Shown here one piece after another: positions 49,478 through 57,881 of a DNA stretch of 64,000 nt. Origin of the DNA: Sphingobacteriales bacterium. GTDB lineage: Bacteria; Bacteroidota; Bacteroidia; Chitinophagales; UBA2359. The notes under the pieces are model-generated. The model saw nothing but the letters and a program-made list of their open reading frames with translations. It had not been told where the DNA came from and searched no databases. The position numbers and the translations under genes were made by a program. Location of the stretch: NCBI GenBank assembly GCA_016718845.1, contig JADKCK010000009.1, forward strand, positions 62,001 through 126,000, written 5' to 3'. Positions within the stretch are counted from its first letter, which is position 1. The number at the start of each line of letters is the position of its first letter.

Positions 49478-49615
49478 CATCGTTAAATAATAATAATTAC
49501 ACAAACAAATAGCTAAAAAAAATAATAGCTGCATAAACTTTGCTTCGGTTTGTGCGCTTACAAACAAAAAAATCACAGACAATTTATCACTCACTCACAC
49601 AATTAATTTACTGCT

Positions 49616-50191
49616 ATGTTGTATTACAAAGTAAAAACCAAGAACGATGCGCAAACAGTGCTAATCGACATTAAGGTTTACGAACACATCAATAGCCTAA
49701 AAGCTATGCAAGAGATGGATTTTTGGAACAACCTGCGCCTACATTCGAGTAACGGAACGATAGTGTTTCAGAAATGGTGGGGCAAGGGGCAAGACGGTAA
49801 AGGCAAAGTAGAAACCATTTATTTGCATAAATGGATAGCCGAGCAATTTATTGATAAACCCGATAACGAAAACGCCTACTATGCTACCTTCAAAAATGGC
49901 GATAAATACGATTGCCGATTAGAAAACTTAGTGTGGTATACCCGCAGCGAACTTAACCGCATGGCTAACTACCAAAACGAAACAGGCTACAAAGGCGTGC
50001 GCAAAGAAGGTAACAGATACCGAGCCACTGTTTTTGTAAACAACAAACTGCTAACCATTGGCACTTTTGACACCGCCGAACAAGCAGCCATTGCCTACAA
50101 CGAAAAAGCACACGAACTACTTGCCGATAAAGTAAAACGTATCAATAAAATTAAACCCGCAACCAATAAACTTAACCAAAAACAACCCTAA
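49616..50191 (+). CDS. AP2-domain protein with degenerate HNH-like region
   Basis: This 191-residue protein has an AP2/ERF DNA-binding domain at about residues 124-169 (GYKGVRKEGNRYRATVF, GTFDTAEQAAIAYNEKAHEL). In bacteria and phages AP2 usually follows an HNH endonuclease. Here residues 70-109 read LHKWIAEQFIDKPDN and then ATFKNGDKYDCRLENLVWYT, which aligns with the HNH pattern DHxxGDxxDNRxENLRW but lacks its histidines. So it is probably a DNA-binding protein without nuclease activity. The frame is intact and has its own promoter. Confidence 0.75.
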   Translation: MLYYKVKTKNDAQTVLIDIKVYEHINSLKAMQEMDFWNNLRLHSSNGTIVFQKWWGKGQDGKGKVETIYLHKWIAEQFIDKPDNENAYYATFKNGDKYDCRLENLVWYTRSELNRMANYQNETGYKGVRKEGNRYRATVFVNNKLLTIGTFDTAEQAAIAYNEKAHELLADKVKRINKIKPATNKLNQKQP

Positions 50192-50266
50192 ATAAGCCAA
50201 AATTGATTGGCTAAGATAGTAATACAAAATAATTTTGTATTGTTGTAAAAAAAATTACATCAAAGT

Positions 50267-50298
50267 GTTGCAAACCTCAACTAAACACCGTATCTTTG
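50267..50298 (+). promoter_or_regulatory. tRNA-His promoter
   Basis: GTTG at 50267-50270, 20 bases, TATCTTTG at 50291-50298, eleven bases before the tRNA. The -7 box is a perfect TAnnTTTG. Confidence 0.6.
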
Positions 50299-50309
50299 CA
50301 CCCGAAAAC

Positions 50310-50384
50310 GGTGCTTATAGCTCAGTCGGTTAGAGTAGCGGTTTGTGGTACCGTTGGTCGTGGGTTCGAATCCCATTAGGCACC
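50310..50384 (+). tRNA. tRNA-His (GTG)
   Basis: Acceptor gtgctta pairs with taggcac; D arm has agctcagtcggttagagt; the anticodon stem-loop cggtttgtggtaccg carries GTG; the T arm reads tgggttcgaatccca. The extra 5' G at 50310 can pair with C73 at 50384, the identity feature of tRNA-His. CCA is not encoded. A terminator follows. Confidence 0.93.
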
Positions 50385-50391
50385 CTTTATC

Positions 50392-50435
50392 TTCCCTTGT
50401 CTTTGTAAAAAAAGACAAGGGAATTTTTTTTTTTG
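50392..50435 (+). terminator. Terminator after tRNA-His
   Basis: Stem ttcccttgtcttt / aaagacaagggaa followed by a run of about ten T. Its end overlaps the TTTG of the next promoter. Confidence 0.85.
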
Positions 50436-50463
50436 AAAAAGTCCCGTTTTATTACTAACTTTG
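50432..50463 (+). promoter_or_regulatory. Promoter upstream of gene at 50502
   Basis: TTTG at 50432-50435, 20 bases, TAACTTTG at 50456-50463, 38 bases before the ATG at 50502. Confidence 0.65.
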
Positions 50464-50501
50464 TGCCTAAAAACACACCAATTACCAAAAATAAATAAAT
50501 A

Positions 50502-51710
50502 ATGTTAAAATATATAGTATTTATATCTTTACTCCAATTGTCTTTTGCAGGTTATGCACAAAGCACATTTGCCCCCAAATTTTATGTAGGCAGTAGCCAA
50601 TTTTTTGACCTATCGGGCGAGTGGATAAACGAAAACAAAGACACCACCCGACGCATAGACAAACTCGAAATATACACTACCATTGTTAACACCTATCGGG
50701 CAGTACCCTACTTTTCGTTGGGCGGCGGCGAGTCGTTTCCTACCCAAGAGGTACAACTAGTAGTGTCTGAGCGCGAAATGGCTTACGTAACCAATATCCT
50801 CGAAGCTAAATGTATGATTATGCCCGTTATTATAAATGGGCAGCAAAAACTAAGGGTTTATTCTATTATCGTAAACCCAGCAGGCACTTGGTTAGGCGTA
50901 ATTACCGACTTACTAGTGCGCAAAAATGCCAACACTACCACCAGCACCCCTAATAACCTGCAACCCAACGATATGATAGGCTATTGGATAAACGAATGGA
51001 AGGAAAATCAAAGCATACCAAAAATACAGATATTTAAAAATACGGAAGGCAAGATGATATTTAAAATATTTAGAATGATTGCCGAAAAAGCTAAACCTAT
51101 AGGCGAGTTTCCGATAACCAAAGAAACACCCGACCATACTCAAATTATTGAATGGAAAGACGGCGAACTGATTACAAAATTTAATTTTCGCCCCGAATTT
51201 TTAAACAATAAATTAGCCGGCTTTGACCTAATAATAGAAGAAGTATACGCCGACGGCACACCCCGAAACATTTTCAGGCAGTTTTTTACCAAAGATATGG
51301 ACTCAAAACGCATTATGGAAACCGAAATACTTGTTGCCAAATTAGAAGGCGAATGGGTAAATACTGATTACAAATCGCCAACCAAAAAACTAACCATCTA
51401 CGACGGCGAAGTTGAACTATTTAACGTAAGCTCCGAAACAACAACAGGTATCCAATCGTTGGGCAAACAAGCACTTAAACCCGCCGACGACGAACAACTA
51501 AAAGCCATTATCCCCAATTTATTTTCTATCCGAACCGTTGAAATAGATGTTAAGCTAGACATAAATAAACAATTTAAAGATGCCCCTGCTGTTATGGTCG
51601 TTACAGCAACCATCGAAGACCGAGCCGGCGAAAAAGAGCCCTACATGTACACCGAAGTGTTTAGACGAAAAAATGCCAATATAACCCCTCAAATGTTAGG
51701 CATAAAATAA
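50502..51710 (+). CDS. Secreted protein with three internal repeats, unknown function
   Basis: I do not recognise the family. A signal peptide (MLKYIVFISLLQLSFAGYAQ) leads to a 380-residue mature protein. It has three similar segments beginning with a glycine-W-I/V-N motif: GEWINENKDTTRRIDKLEIY, GYWINEWKENQSIPKIQIFK and GEWVNTDYKSPTKKLTIYDG, spaced about 125 residues apart. Each is followed by alternating beta-strand-like sequence, so three small beta domains are likely, perhaps lipocalin-like. There is no T9SS sorting domain, so it probably stays in the periplasm. Confidence 0.7.
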   Translation: MLKYIVFISLLQLSFAGYAQSTFAPKFYVGSSQFFDLSGEWINENKDTTRRIDKLEIYTTIVNTYRAVPYFSLGGGESFPTQEVQLVVSEREMAYVTNILEAKCMIMPVIINGQQKLRVYSIIVNPAGTWLGVITDLLVRKNANTTTSTPNNLQPNDMIGYWINEWKENQSIPKIQIFKNTEGKMIFKIFRMIAEKAKPIGEFPITKETPDHTQIIEWKDGELITKFNFRPEFLNNKLAGFDLIIEEVYADGTPRNIFRQFFTKDMDSKRIMETEILVAKLEGEWVNTDYKSPTKKLTIYDGEVELFNVSSETTTGIQSLGKQALKPADDEQLKAIIPNLFSIRTVEIDVKLDINKQFKDAPAVMVVTATIEDRAGEKEPYMYTEVFRRKNANITPQMLGIK

Positions 51711-52004
51711 CCACATGCCCAATAATACATTGCCCAAAAACCTCAGCCCAATAAAATACAAATGCAATTGCTTCGCGCAGTTCCATATTCGGTGCTGATT
51801 GCACCTTTTGCCTACCCACAAAATACAAAGCTTGCGCCACATCGTTTCAACTTTACGTACAAGTGCCTCACACTTTCGCCACATCGCAAGATAGAACGCT
51901 GATTTTTTATGATGATTTATGATTTTTCGACACATAGATGCATAGATTGTCATAGATACATAGACCTATACTTTGATACAAACCTTGAAAAATGCTGATT
52001 GAGT

Positions 52005-52100
52005 GTTTGCACTTGCTTTGCTTCGGGGGTGCCCGATGCTGTGCAAATAGGGCAAACCAAGCATCACCCCCAAAAAAGACATATTCCGCGTTAAGCGGGG
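52005..52100 (+). repeat. Long inverted-repeat pair, member 2
   Basis: Contains cttgctttgcttcgggggtg, ctgtgcaaatagggcaa and caccccc followed by ttccgcgttaagcgggg. It is the inverse complement of 49201-49297. No gene lies between 51711 and 52246. Confidence 0.75.
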
Positions 52101-52181
52101 CTGTACATTTGTTCAAATAACCGACATAAAATAGGCAACTACTACTTACTTATTTGGCATCAAACTAAAATGTTTTTTTGC

Positions 52182-52225
52182 CACTTCACAATATCGCCAC
52201 TTCACAATATCGCCACTTCACTCGC
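52182..52225 (+). repeat. Short tandem repeat cgccacttcacaatat
   Basis: Three near-perfect copies just upstream of the UbiB-family gene. The motif recurs, inverted, in the minisatellite at 11411-11512. Confidence 0.7.
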
Positions 52226-52246
52226 TAATCCCCCAAAAAACACACC

Positions 52247-53929
52247 ATGTTTTTTAATCAGGCAATAAAAAACCTCAAACGCACCCGCGAAATAATTGCT
52301 GTATTGATAAAATATGGCTTCGAAGAAGTAGTAGCAAACACCGCACTACACTCGTTTGTGCCCCAAAGTAGGCAACTAACTTGGGTGCGCAACGAGCGCT
52401 ATGTGCTAGAATACACCCGCTGGGAGCGCGTAAGAATGGTGTTTGAAGAACTAGGACCTACGTTTATAAAAGGAGCACAAGTACTAAGCAACCGCCCCGA
52501 CCTGCTGCCCGAAGATTTGATACAAGAGTTTCAGAAACTACAAAGCAACGTACCCCCCTTTGCCTTCGAAACGGTCAAAGAAATTATAGAATCGGAACTA
52601 GGCAAACCCCTCGACGAAATATTTGAATATTTTAACTCCACATCGCTTGCCGCAGCCTCAATAGGACAGGTACACCGAGGCAAATTACTAAACGGAACCG
52701 AAGTAGTAGTAAAAATACAACGCCCAAATGTAAAATTGATTGTAGAAACCGACCTATCTATTATTAAAGAAGTGATACGGCGCGGTGCCAGCTTTTTTGA
52801 AAACAATGGCATCAGCAACCCCCTTGATGTAGTATTGGCTTTTGAAAAAAGTATGCAAAAAGAACTAGATTACCTAAGCGAAGCCCGTAATATCTCGCAG
52901 TTTAGAGCTTTTTACAAACACCGAAAAGATTTTTACGTACCACTTGCCTACAAAGAACACTCCACCTCAAAAGTATTAGTACTCGAGTTTGTAAAAGGAT
53001 GCAAAATTACCGATGTACCACAACTCAGAAAATGGGATATAGACATACCAACATTAGCCAAAACAGGTTTAGGCATCTACATGACCCAAATTTTTGAGTT
53101 TGGTTTTTTTCATGCCGACCCACACCCAGGCAACATTTTAATACGACCTGATGGCGCAATATGTCTAATTGACTTTGGCATGGTAGGCAAACTTAGCAAA
53201 CGCGATAAATTCGCCTTTACCTCTGTTTTTACCGCCATGGCATTAAAAGATGCCCGAGGCATGGCAAACGCCTTGCGCAAACTGGCTATCGACGACGACA
53301 TCTCGGACATGCGCACCCTCGAAACCGACCTAAACGAGCTGATAGAAGATTACATTTCGCTTGATGTAAGCGAAAGTAGCATGGCAGAAATGGCACAGCG
53401 ACTGCAATCTATCATCTACGACCACAAAATACGCGTACCAGGTGCCGTATTTATTATCTTGCGTGCATTGGCTATCTTAGAGGGTATTGGCAAAACCATT
53501 TACCCCGAAATGAATGTATACGACTACATAAAACCCTATGGGCGCAAAATGCTCATGGAGCAATACTCGCCCGAAAATGTAGGCAAAGATACCTTAAATG
53601 TACTCAACGATTTTTTGAACTTCTTGAACGCCTTCCCGAACGAAGTGCGCGATATACTCAAAAAAGCCCGACAAGGGCGACTAAGCTCGGAGGTACGCCT
53701 TGCTGGTTTTGACCGCCTAATTGCCGTTTGGCACTATACCGCCAACCGTTTGGCATTGGCACTTATCATTGCTACACTTATACTTAGCGCATCGCTAATT
53801 ACAGCCGCCGATATTTTAGTGCATCCAAGTAGCTTACGTTATCCGGCAACTGCTATTATTATGTATGTGACAGCCATTTTACTGGCAATAAGGCTAATAT
53901 TAGTTAGTTTTAAAAACGGAAAGTATTGA
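52247..53929 (+). CDS. ABC1/UbiB-family atypical kinase
   Basis: The 560-residue protein has the UbiB-family core: GPTFIKGAQVLSNRPDLLPE, where the family KxGQ motif reads KGAQ; the alanine-rich loop SLAAASIGQVHRGKLLNG; VVVKIQRPNVK with the lysine; FGFFHADPHPGNILIRPDG as catalytic loop; and ICLIDFGMVGKLSKRDK. Two C-terminal membrane helices end the protein. Family members use ATP to support quinone or other isoprenoid lipid metabolism. The next gene starts about 50 bases after its stop, or overlaps it if an upstream TTG is used. Confidence 0.88.
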   Translation: MFFNQAIKNLKRTREIIAVLIKYGFEEVVANTALHSFVPQSRQLTWVRNERYVLEYTRWERVRMVFEELGPTFIKGAQVLSNRPDLLPEDLIQEFQKLQSNVPPFAFETVKEIIESELGKPLDEIFEYFNSTSLAAASIGQVHRGKLLNGTEVVVKIQRPNVKLIVETDLSIIKEVIRRGASFFENNGISNPLDVVLAFEKSMQKELDYLSEARNISQFRAFYKHRKDFYVPLAYKEHSTSKVLVLEFVKGCKITDVPQLRKWDIDIPTLAKTGLGIYMTQIFEFGFFHADPHPGNILIRPDGAICLIDFGMVGKLSKRDKFAFTSVFTAMALKDARGMANALRKLAIDDDISDMRTLETDLNELIEDYISLDVSESSMAEMAQRLQSIIYDHKIRVPGAVFIILRALAILEGIGKTIYPEMNVYDYIKPYGRKMLMEQYSPENVGKDTLNVLNDFLNFLNAFPNEVRDILKKARQGRLSSEVRLAGFDRLIAVWHYTANRLALALIIATLILSASLITAADILVHPSSLRYPATAIIMYVTAILLAIRLILVSFKNGKY

Positions 53930-53979
53930 TTTTTATAAAAAATATAATTACTTCATTTTTACACATTATCAACACTTTT

Positions 53980-55437
53980 ATGCCACGCAAAGATATAATT
54001 TTATATACCGAGATATTGTTAGCCCTATTAGCCCTGCTAATAATGGCATTTGTATTGCCCGGCACCGGCGACGAGGGCGATAGCATTACGCACTACCTTA
54101 TCTCGAAATACGCCTTCGAGATGCCACATAATTTTTTTGACCACTGGGGCAAACCACTATTTGTGTTGTTTAGCACCTGCTTTGCTCAATTTGGATTTGT
54201 GGGTATAAAAATATTTAATGTATTATCTACCACCACAGCTATTTACTTTGCGTGCCGCACCGCGCAATTGCTAAAAATACCTAATGTGCAGTTGCTGCCT
54301 ATTATTCTGTTTTTTTCGCCTATGTATATTATACTTACCTTGTCGGGGCTTACCGAACCATTTTCGGCGGCGGTGCTAATGGTAGGTATTTATTTGTTGA
54401 TAGTTAATAAAGCAACAGCAGGTGTTATTTTGTTGTCGTTTTTGCCTTTTATACGCTCCGAAGGTTTAGTTATTTTAGGCATAATAACCATATATTTATT
54501 GTATAATAAACAATGGCGTTTATTGCCGCTTTTGGCAATTGGGCATTTGGTATATGCAGTAGCTGGTTATCCCGAGTACCACAGTCTATGGTGGGTCTTC
54601 TCCAAAATTCCTTATGGCACCCTTAGCAGCGAACATTACGGCTCGGGCGATTTGCTGTATTTTGTCAATAATTTTCATTTTATAATGGGATATGTGGTAA
54701 AATGGCTCATTGGTTTAGGATTTATATATCCATTAATAGCCATTTACCAACAATATGTAAAAACAGAAAAAAAACAAGTGATTGTTTCGACCGAGGTATT
54801 GCTGATTTATGGCATATTTAGCGCGTTTTTTGTTGCCCACACCCTGTTTTGGTATTTCGGTATTTTTGGCTCGGCGGGCATGTTGCGCGTTATGATAACC
54901 ATAATACCCCTAGGTGGTATTATTGCCCTACGTGGTGCCAATGTAATACTAGGCATGTTTAACAAAAAATACCAACCCTACCTACAAGTACTTATGGCTA
55001 TACCCATTATTGCTTATCCGTTTTGGGGCGATAAACCCGAGTGGAACTACCAACAATTTGATTTTAAAGCCGACCAACGCGCCCAGTTTGAGCTGGCTAA
55101 ATATGTGCATCAAACCTATCCTAACTACAACAGCTACCACTATTACTACGAAGCACCTTTTATAAGCGTACCATTTAACCATAATTTTAACCTAAACATA
55201 CACCAACCCAACCAGCCTTTTGCCGCAGGCACACAACAACATATTAAGGCTATCAGAGAAAACCCCGAACTACAAAAACCCGCTTTTGTTATCTGGGACG
55301 ACTGGTACGCAAAGGTAGAGGGCGGCGTAACCTGGGAGGCAATTAGCACCGATACGCGCCTAAAAATGGTGAAAGAATTTGAACAAAAAGACCAATGGGG
55401 TACGCCCCGAAAAACAGTGTTGTTTGTTACCAATTAA
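53980..55437 (+). CDS. Polytopic membrane protein, GT-C glycosyltransferase-like
   Basis: About 485 residues from ATG 53980 (MPRKDIILYTEILLALLALL); an upstream TTG at 53926 overlaps the UbiB stop but gives a non-conserved extension. The first external loop has GTGDEGDSITHYLISKYAFE, the acidic pair placed as in GT-C enzymes that use lipid-linked sugars. About nine to ten membrane segments follow, then a soluble C-terminal domain (FVIWDDWYAKVEGGVTWEAI). The function as a glycosyltransferase is inferred from layout. Confidence 0.6.
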   Translation: MPRKDIILYTEILLALLALLIMAFVLPGTGDEGDSITHYLISKYAFEMPHNFFDHWGKPLFVLFSTCFAQFGFVGIKIFNVLSTTTAIYFACRTAQLLKIPNVQLLPIILFFSPMYIILTLSGLTEPFSAAVLMVGIYLLIVNKATAGVILLSFLPFIRSEGLVILGIITIYLLYNKQWRLLPLLAIGHLVYAVAGYPEYHSLWWVFSKIPYGTLSSEHYGSGDLLYFVNNFHFIMGYVVKWLIGLGFIYPLIAIYQQYVKTEKKQVIVSTEVLLIYGIFSAFFVAHTLFWYFGIFGSAGMLRVMITIIPLGGIIALRGANVILGMFNKKYQPYLQVLMAIPIIAYPFWGDKPEWNYQQFDFKADQRAQFELAKYVHQTYPNYNSYHYYYEAPFISVPFNHNFNLNIHQPNQPFAAGTQQHIKAIRENPELQKPAFVIWDDWYAKVEGGVTWEAISTDTRLKMVKEFEQKDQWGTPRKTVLFVTN

Positions 55438-55549
55438 ACGTGGTTTGGGCATAAGAAAAAATGAAAATCCTGTGTAACAATTGGAACACTCCAAATAATG
55501 ATTCTTGGGCAAATACACATTATAACGATTGTAAATTTCAAAAAAAAAC

Positions 55550-56203
55550 ATGGCTACAAAAAAATTTCAATGGAATGAAGGTTTAGTAATGGATACTTTT
55601 GGGCTATCGCGCCTAAATTCTCAAGCTATGCCTTTGCTTACCGATTGGCTAATGACCAATGAAGACCTTAGCGATATTGACCCTCATTATCTCGAAAAAT
55701 TAAGAAGCCGTGCCGAAGCGGAAGTTGATGCATGGAATGAAGAGGAACTGAAAATGCGCTACCTGTCGTTTATTGTGGACTTTGCCAATTATACGGAAAA
55801 AGACCGTGAGTACAGAATATATTTTGAACGACCAATAAGTGCCGAAGTAGAAGGGCACAAAATAAATGTAGTTGTTGATTTTATGATAGCACAAGGTGTA
55901 CGCGATTATGTAAAAAAACCGTATTTTTGCTTTCACGAATACAAGCGCGAAAAAAAATATAACGACGACCCCATTGCCCAAGTACTGCTTGCTATGCTTG
56001 CCGCCCAAGAACATAACAAAAACAACAAACCAATTTACGGAGCTTATATCATCGGAAAAAATTGGCATTTTATGACAATGGAAAATAAAAATTTTGCCAT
56101 AAGCAAATCATTCGATTGCACACAACAAGATGATTTGTATTGTATAATTTCAATTTTGCGTAAATTTAAACACATTATTAAAACCCAACTTTTAGATAAA
56201 TAG
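55550..56203 (+). CDS. Possible PD-(D/E)XK nuclease-like protein
   Basis: This 217-residue soluble protein has MATKKFQWNEGLVMDTFGLS, a middle VDFMIAQGVRD and FCFHEYKREKKYNDDPIAQV, then IGKNWHFMTMENKNFAIS. The Asp in VDFM and the E-x-K in HEYK are spaced like a PD-(D/E)XK nuclease core. I know similar proteins only as hypothetical in Bacteroidota. It is single, with a terminator after it. Confidence 0.5.
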   Translation: MATKKFQWNEGLVMDTFGLSRLNSQAMPLLTDWLMTNEDLSDIDPHYLEKLRSRAEAEVDAWNEEELKMRYLSFIVDFANYTEKDREYRIYFERPISAEVEGHKINVVVDFMIAQGVRDYVKKPYFCFHEYKREKKYNDDPIAQVLLAMLAAQEHNKNNKPIYGAYIIGKNWHFMTMENKNFAISKSFDCTQQDDLYCIISILRKFKHIIKTQLLDK

Positions 56204-56240
56204 AATTATTTAAAATTACAGTAGCATTTATAACAATAAC

Positions 56241-56272
56241 AAAACTCCTGCAAAAAAAACAATGGGAGTTTT
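56241..56272 (+). terminator. Hairpin terminator
   Basis: aaaactcc / ggagtttt, 16-base loop, following the gene ending at 56203. Confidence 0.55.
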
Positions 56273-56329
56273 CTTGCAATATCTATTTTAAAGCACTACA
56301 ATCCTTCAAAATTTAAATCTATCTTCTCT

Positions 56330-57799
56330 ATGAAATCCTTTTTCAAAGAGTATTTTACTTTTTCGCGGCGCGACCGCGCTGGCATTTTAATATTATCGGT
56401 TATGATTATGGCGGCGCTAATTGTGCCTAGAATACTCTCGGCACTACAACCGCCATCAATGCAAACCGATTTTAGCGCCTTTAAACAACAAATAGAACAA
56501 TACAGCACCCAAATTGATAGCGCACAGCAAGCAAGTAAAGAACAATACAAAAACGAAAAATATGGAGCAGAGAATAACCCCAATTTTGACCCCACCGAAG
56601 CAGTAGCCGTAAATCTACAACCTTTTGACCCTAATCAACTTACCTACCAAACCGCTCGACAATTGGGTTTGCCCGCCCGAACAGCACATACCATCGAAAA
56701 CTTTTTGCAAAAAGGTGGTAAATTTTACAAAAAAGAAGACCTGAAAAAGATTTATGTACTGTCGGAAGCCGACTATCAACGCCTTGAACCCTACATACAA
56801 ATACCACCCAAAGATGGAAAAACAGCCACAGCCAACAACACTAGCACACCCAACGCTAACCTACCACTACAAGCTTTTGACCCCAACCAACTTAATTTTG
56901 AACGCGCCAAACAACTAGGTTTAAACGAAAAAACAGCACACGCCATCGAAAATTACCTACAAAAAGGCGGCAAGTTTTACAAAAGAGAAGACCTGAAAAA
57001 AATATACACCCTACCCGAATCCGACTATCAACGCCTTGAACCCTACATACAAATACCACCCAAAGACGGAAAAACAGCCACAGCCAACAACACTAGCACA
57101 CCCAACGCCAGCATACCTCTACAAGCTTTTGACCCCAACCAACTTAATTTTGAACGCGCCAAACAACTAGGTTTAAACGAAAAAACAGCCCATGCCATAG
57201 AAAATTACCTGCAAAAAGGCGGCAAGTTTTACAAAAAAGAAGACCTGAAAAAAATATATACCCTACCCGAAACCGACTATAAACGCCTTGAACCCTACAT
57301 ACAAATACCCGCTAAAGACACCAAACCAAACAACACACAAACTGCCGAAATACCAACTACCTATTCCTCATCGGGCAAAGCTCGGCAGCCCACAAAAGTG
57401 TCAAAACCTATTAACATAAACACCAGCGACACCACACAATGGCAACAACTAAAAGGCATTGGTAGCGGATATGCCCGCCAAATTGTTAAATTACGTAACC
57501 AATTTGGTGGTTTTGCCAACAAAGAGCAATTAAAAGAAGTGTATGGTATGACACCCGAACTGTATAGCCAAATAGAACCTTATTTGCAAGGAGCAGGCAC
57601 TGTTAAACAAATAAATATTAACAAAGCCACCGCCGACGAAATGAAAACACACCCCTACATAAAATACAAATTAGCCGATGCTATTGTTAAATATCGCCAA
57701 CAACATCGCGGCTACAAAGCCATCACCGACATAAAAAACATAAAAATATTGTCGGAGGATAATTACACCAAATTGGCTCCGTATTTAACCCTAAATTGA
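56330..57799 (+). CDS. Helix-hairpin-helix membrane protein with tandem units
   Basis: The 489-residue protein has one N-terminal membrane helix (ILILSVMIMAALIVPRIL) after a basic start with SRRDRAG. Then follow three near-identical 84-residue units (from FDPNQLNFERAKQLGLNEKT, through YLQKGGKFYKREDLKKIYTL, to YQRLEPYIQIPPKD), each holding a ComEA-like helix-hairpin-helix. Two further HhH units end it (WQQLKGIGSGYARQIVKLRN and DAIVKYRQQHRGYKAI). ComEA-like proteins bind DNA for uptake; a related role is possible. Units two and three differ at only a few bases, so the duplication is recent. Confidence 0.75.
   Translation: MKSFFKEYFTFSRRDRAGILILSVMIMAALIVPRILSALQPPSMQTDFSAFKQQIEQYSTQIDSAQQASKEQYKNEKYGAENNPNFDPTEAVAVNLQPFDPNQLTYQTARQLGLPARTAHTIENFLQKGGKFYKKEDLKKIYVLSEADYQRLEPYIQIPPKDGKTATANNTSTPNANLPLQAFDPNQLNFERAKQLGLNEKTAHAIENYLQKGGKFYKREDLKKIYTLPESDYQRLEPYIQIPPKDGKTATANNTSTPNASIPLQAFDPNQLNFERAKQLGLNEKTAHAIENYLQKGGKFYKKEDLKKIYTLPETDYKRLEPYIQIPAKDTKPNNTQTAEIPTTYSSSGKARQPTKVSKPININTSDTTQWQQLKGIGSGYARQIVKLRNQFGGFANKEQLKEVYGMTPELYSQIEPYLQGAGTVKQININKATADEMKTHPYIKYKLADAIVKYRQQHRGYKAITDIKNIKILSEDNYTKLAPYLTLN
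56619..57330 (+). repeat. 252-bp tandem units within HhH gene
   Basis: Three units starting about 56619, 56871 and 57123. Units two and three are almost identical over their whole length, and the first is diverged. The period equals 84 codons. Confidence 0.85.
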
Positions 57800-57810
57800 G
57801 CATTACTAAA

Positions 57811-57850
57811 CACAAAATATCCCAAACCTTTTGGTTTGGGATATTTTGTG
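57811..57850. terminator. Bidirectional hairpin terminator
   Basis: Perfect 18-bp stem cacaaaatatcccaaacc / ggtttgggatattttgtg between the convergent HhH and HlyD-type genes. Confidence 0.85.
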
Positions 57851-57881
57851 CTTGTGCGAGTGATGAACTAGGTTAGATTTT

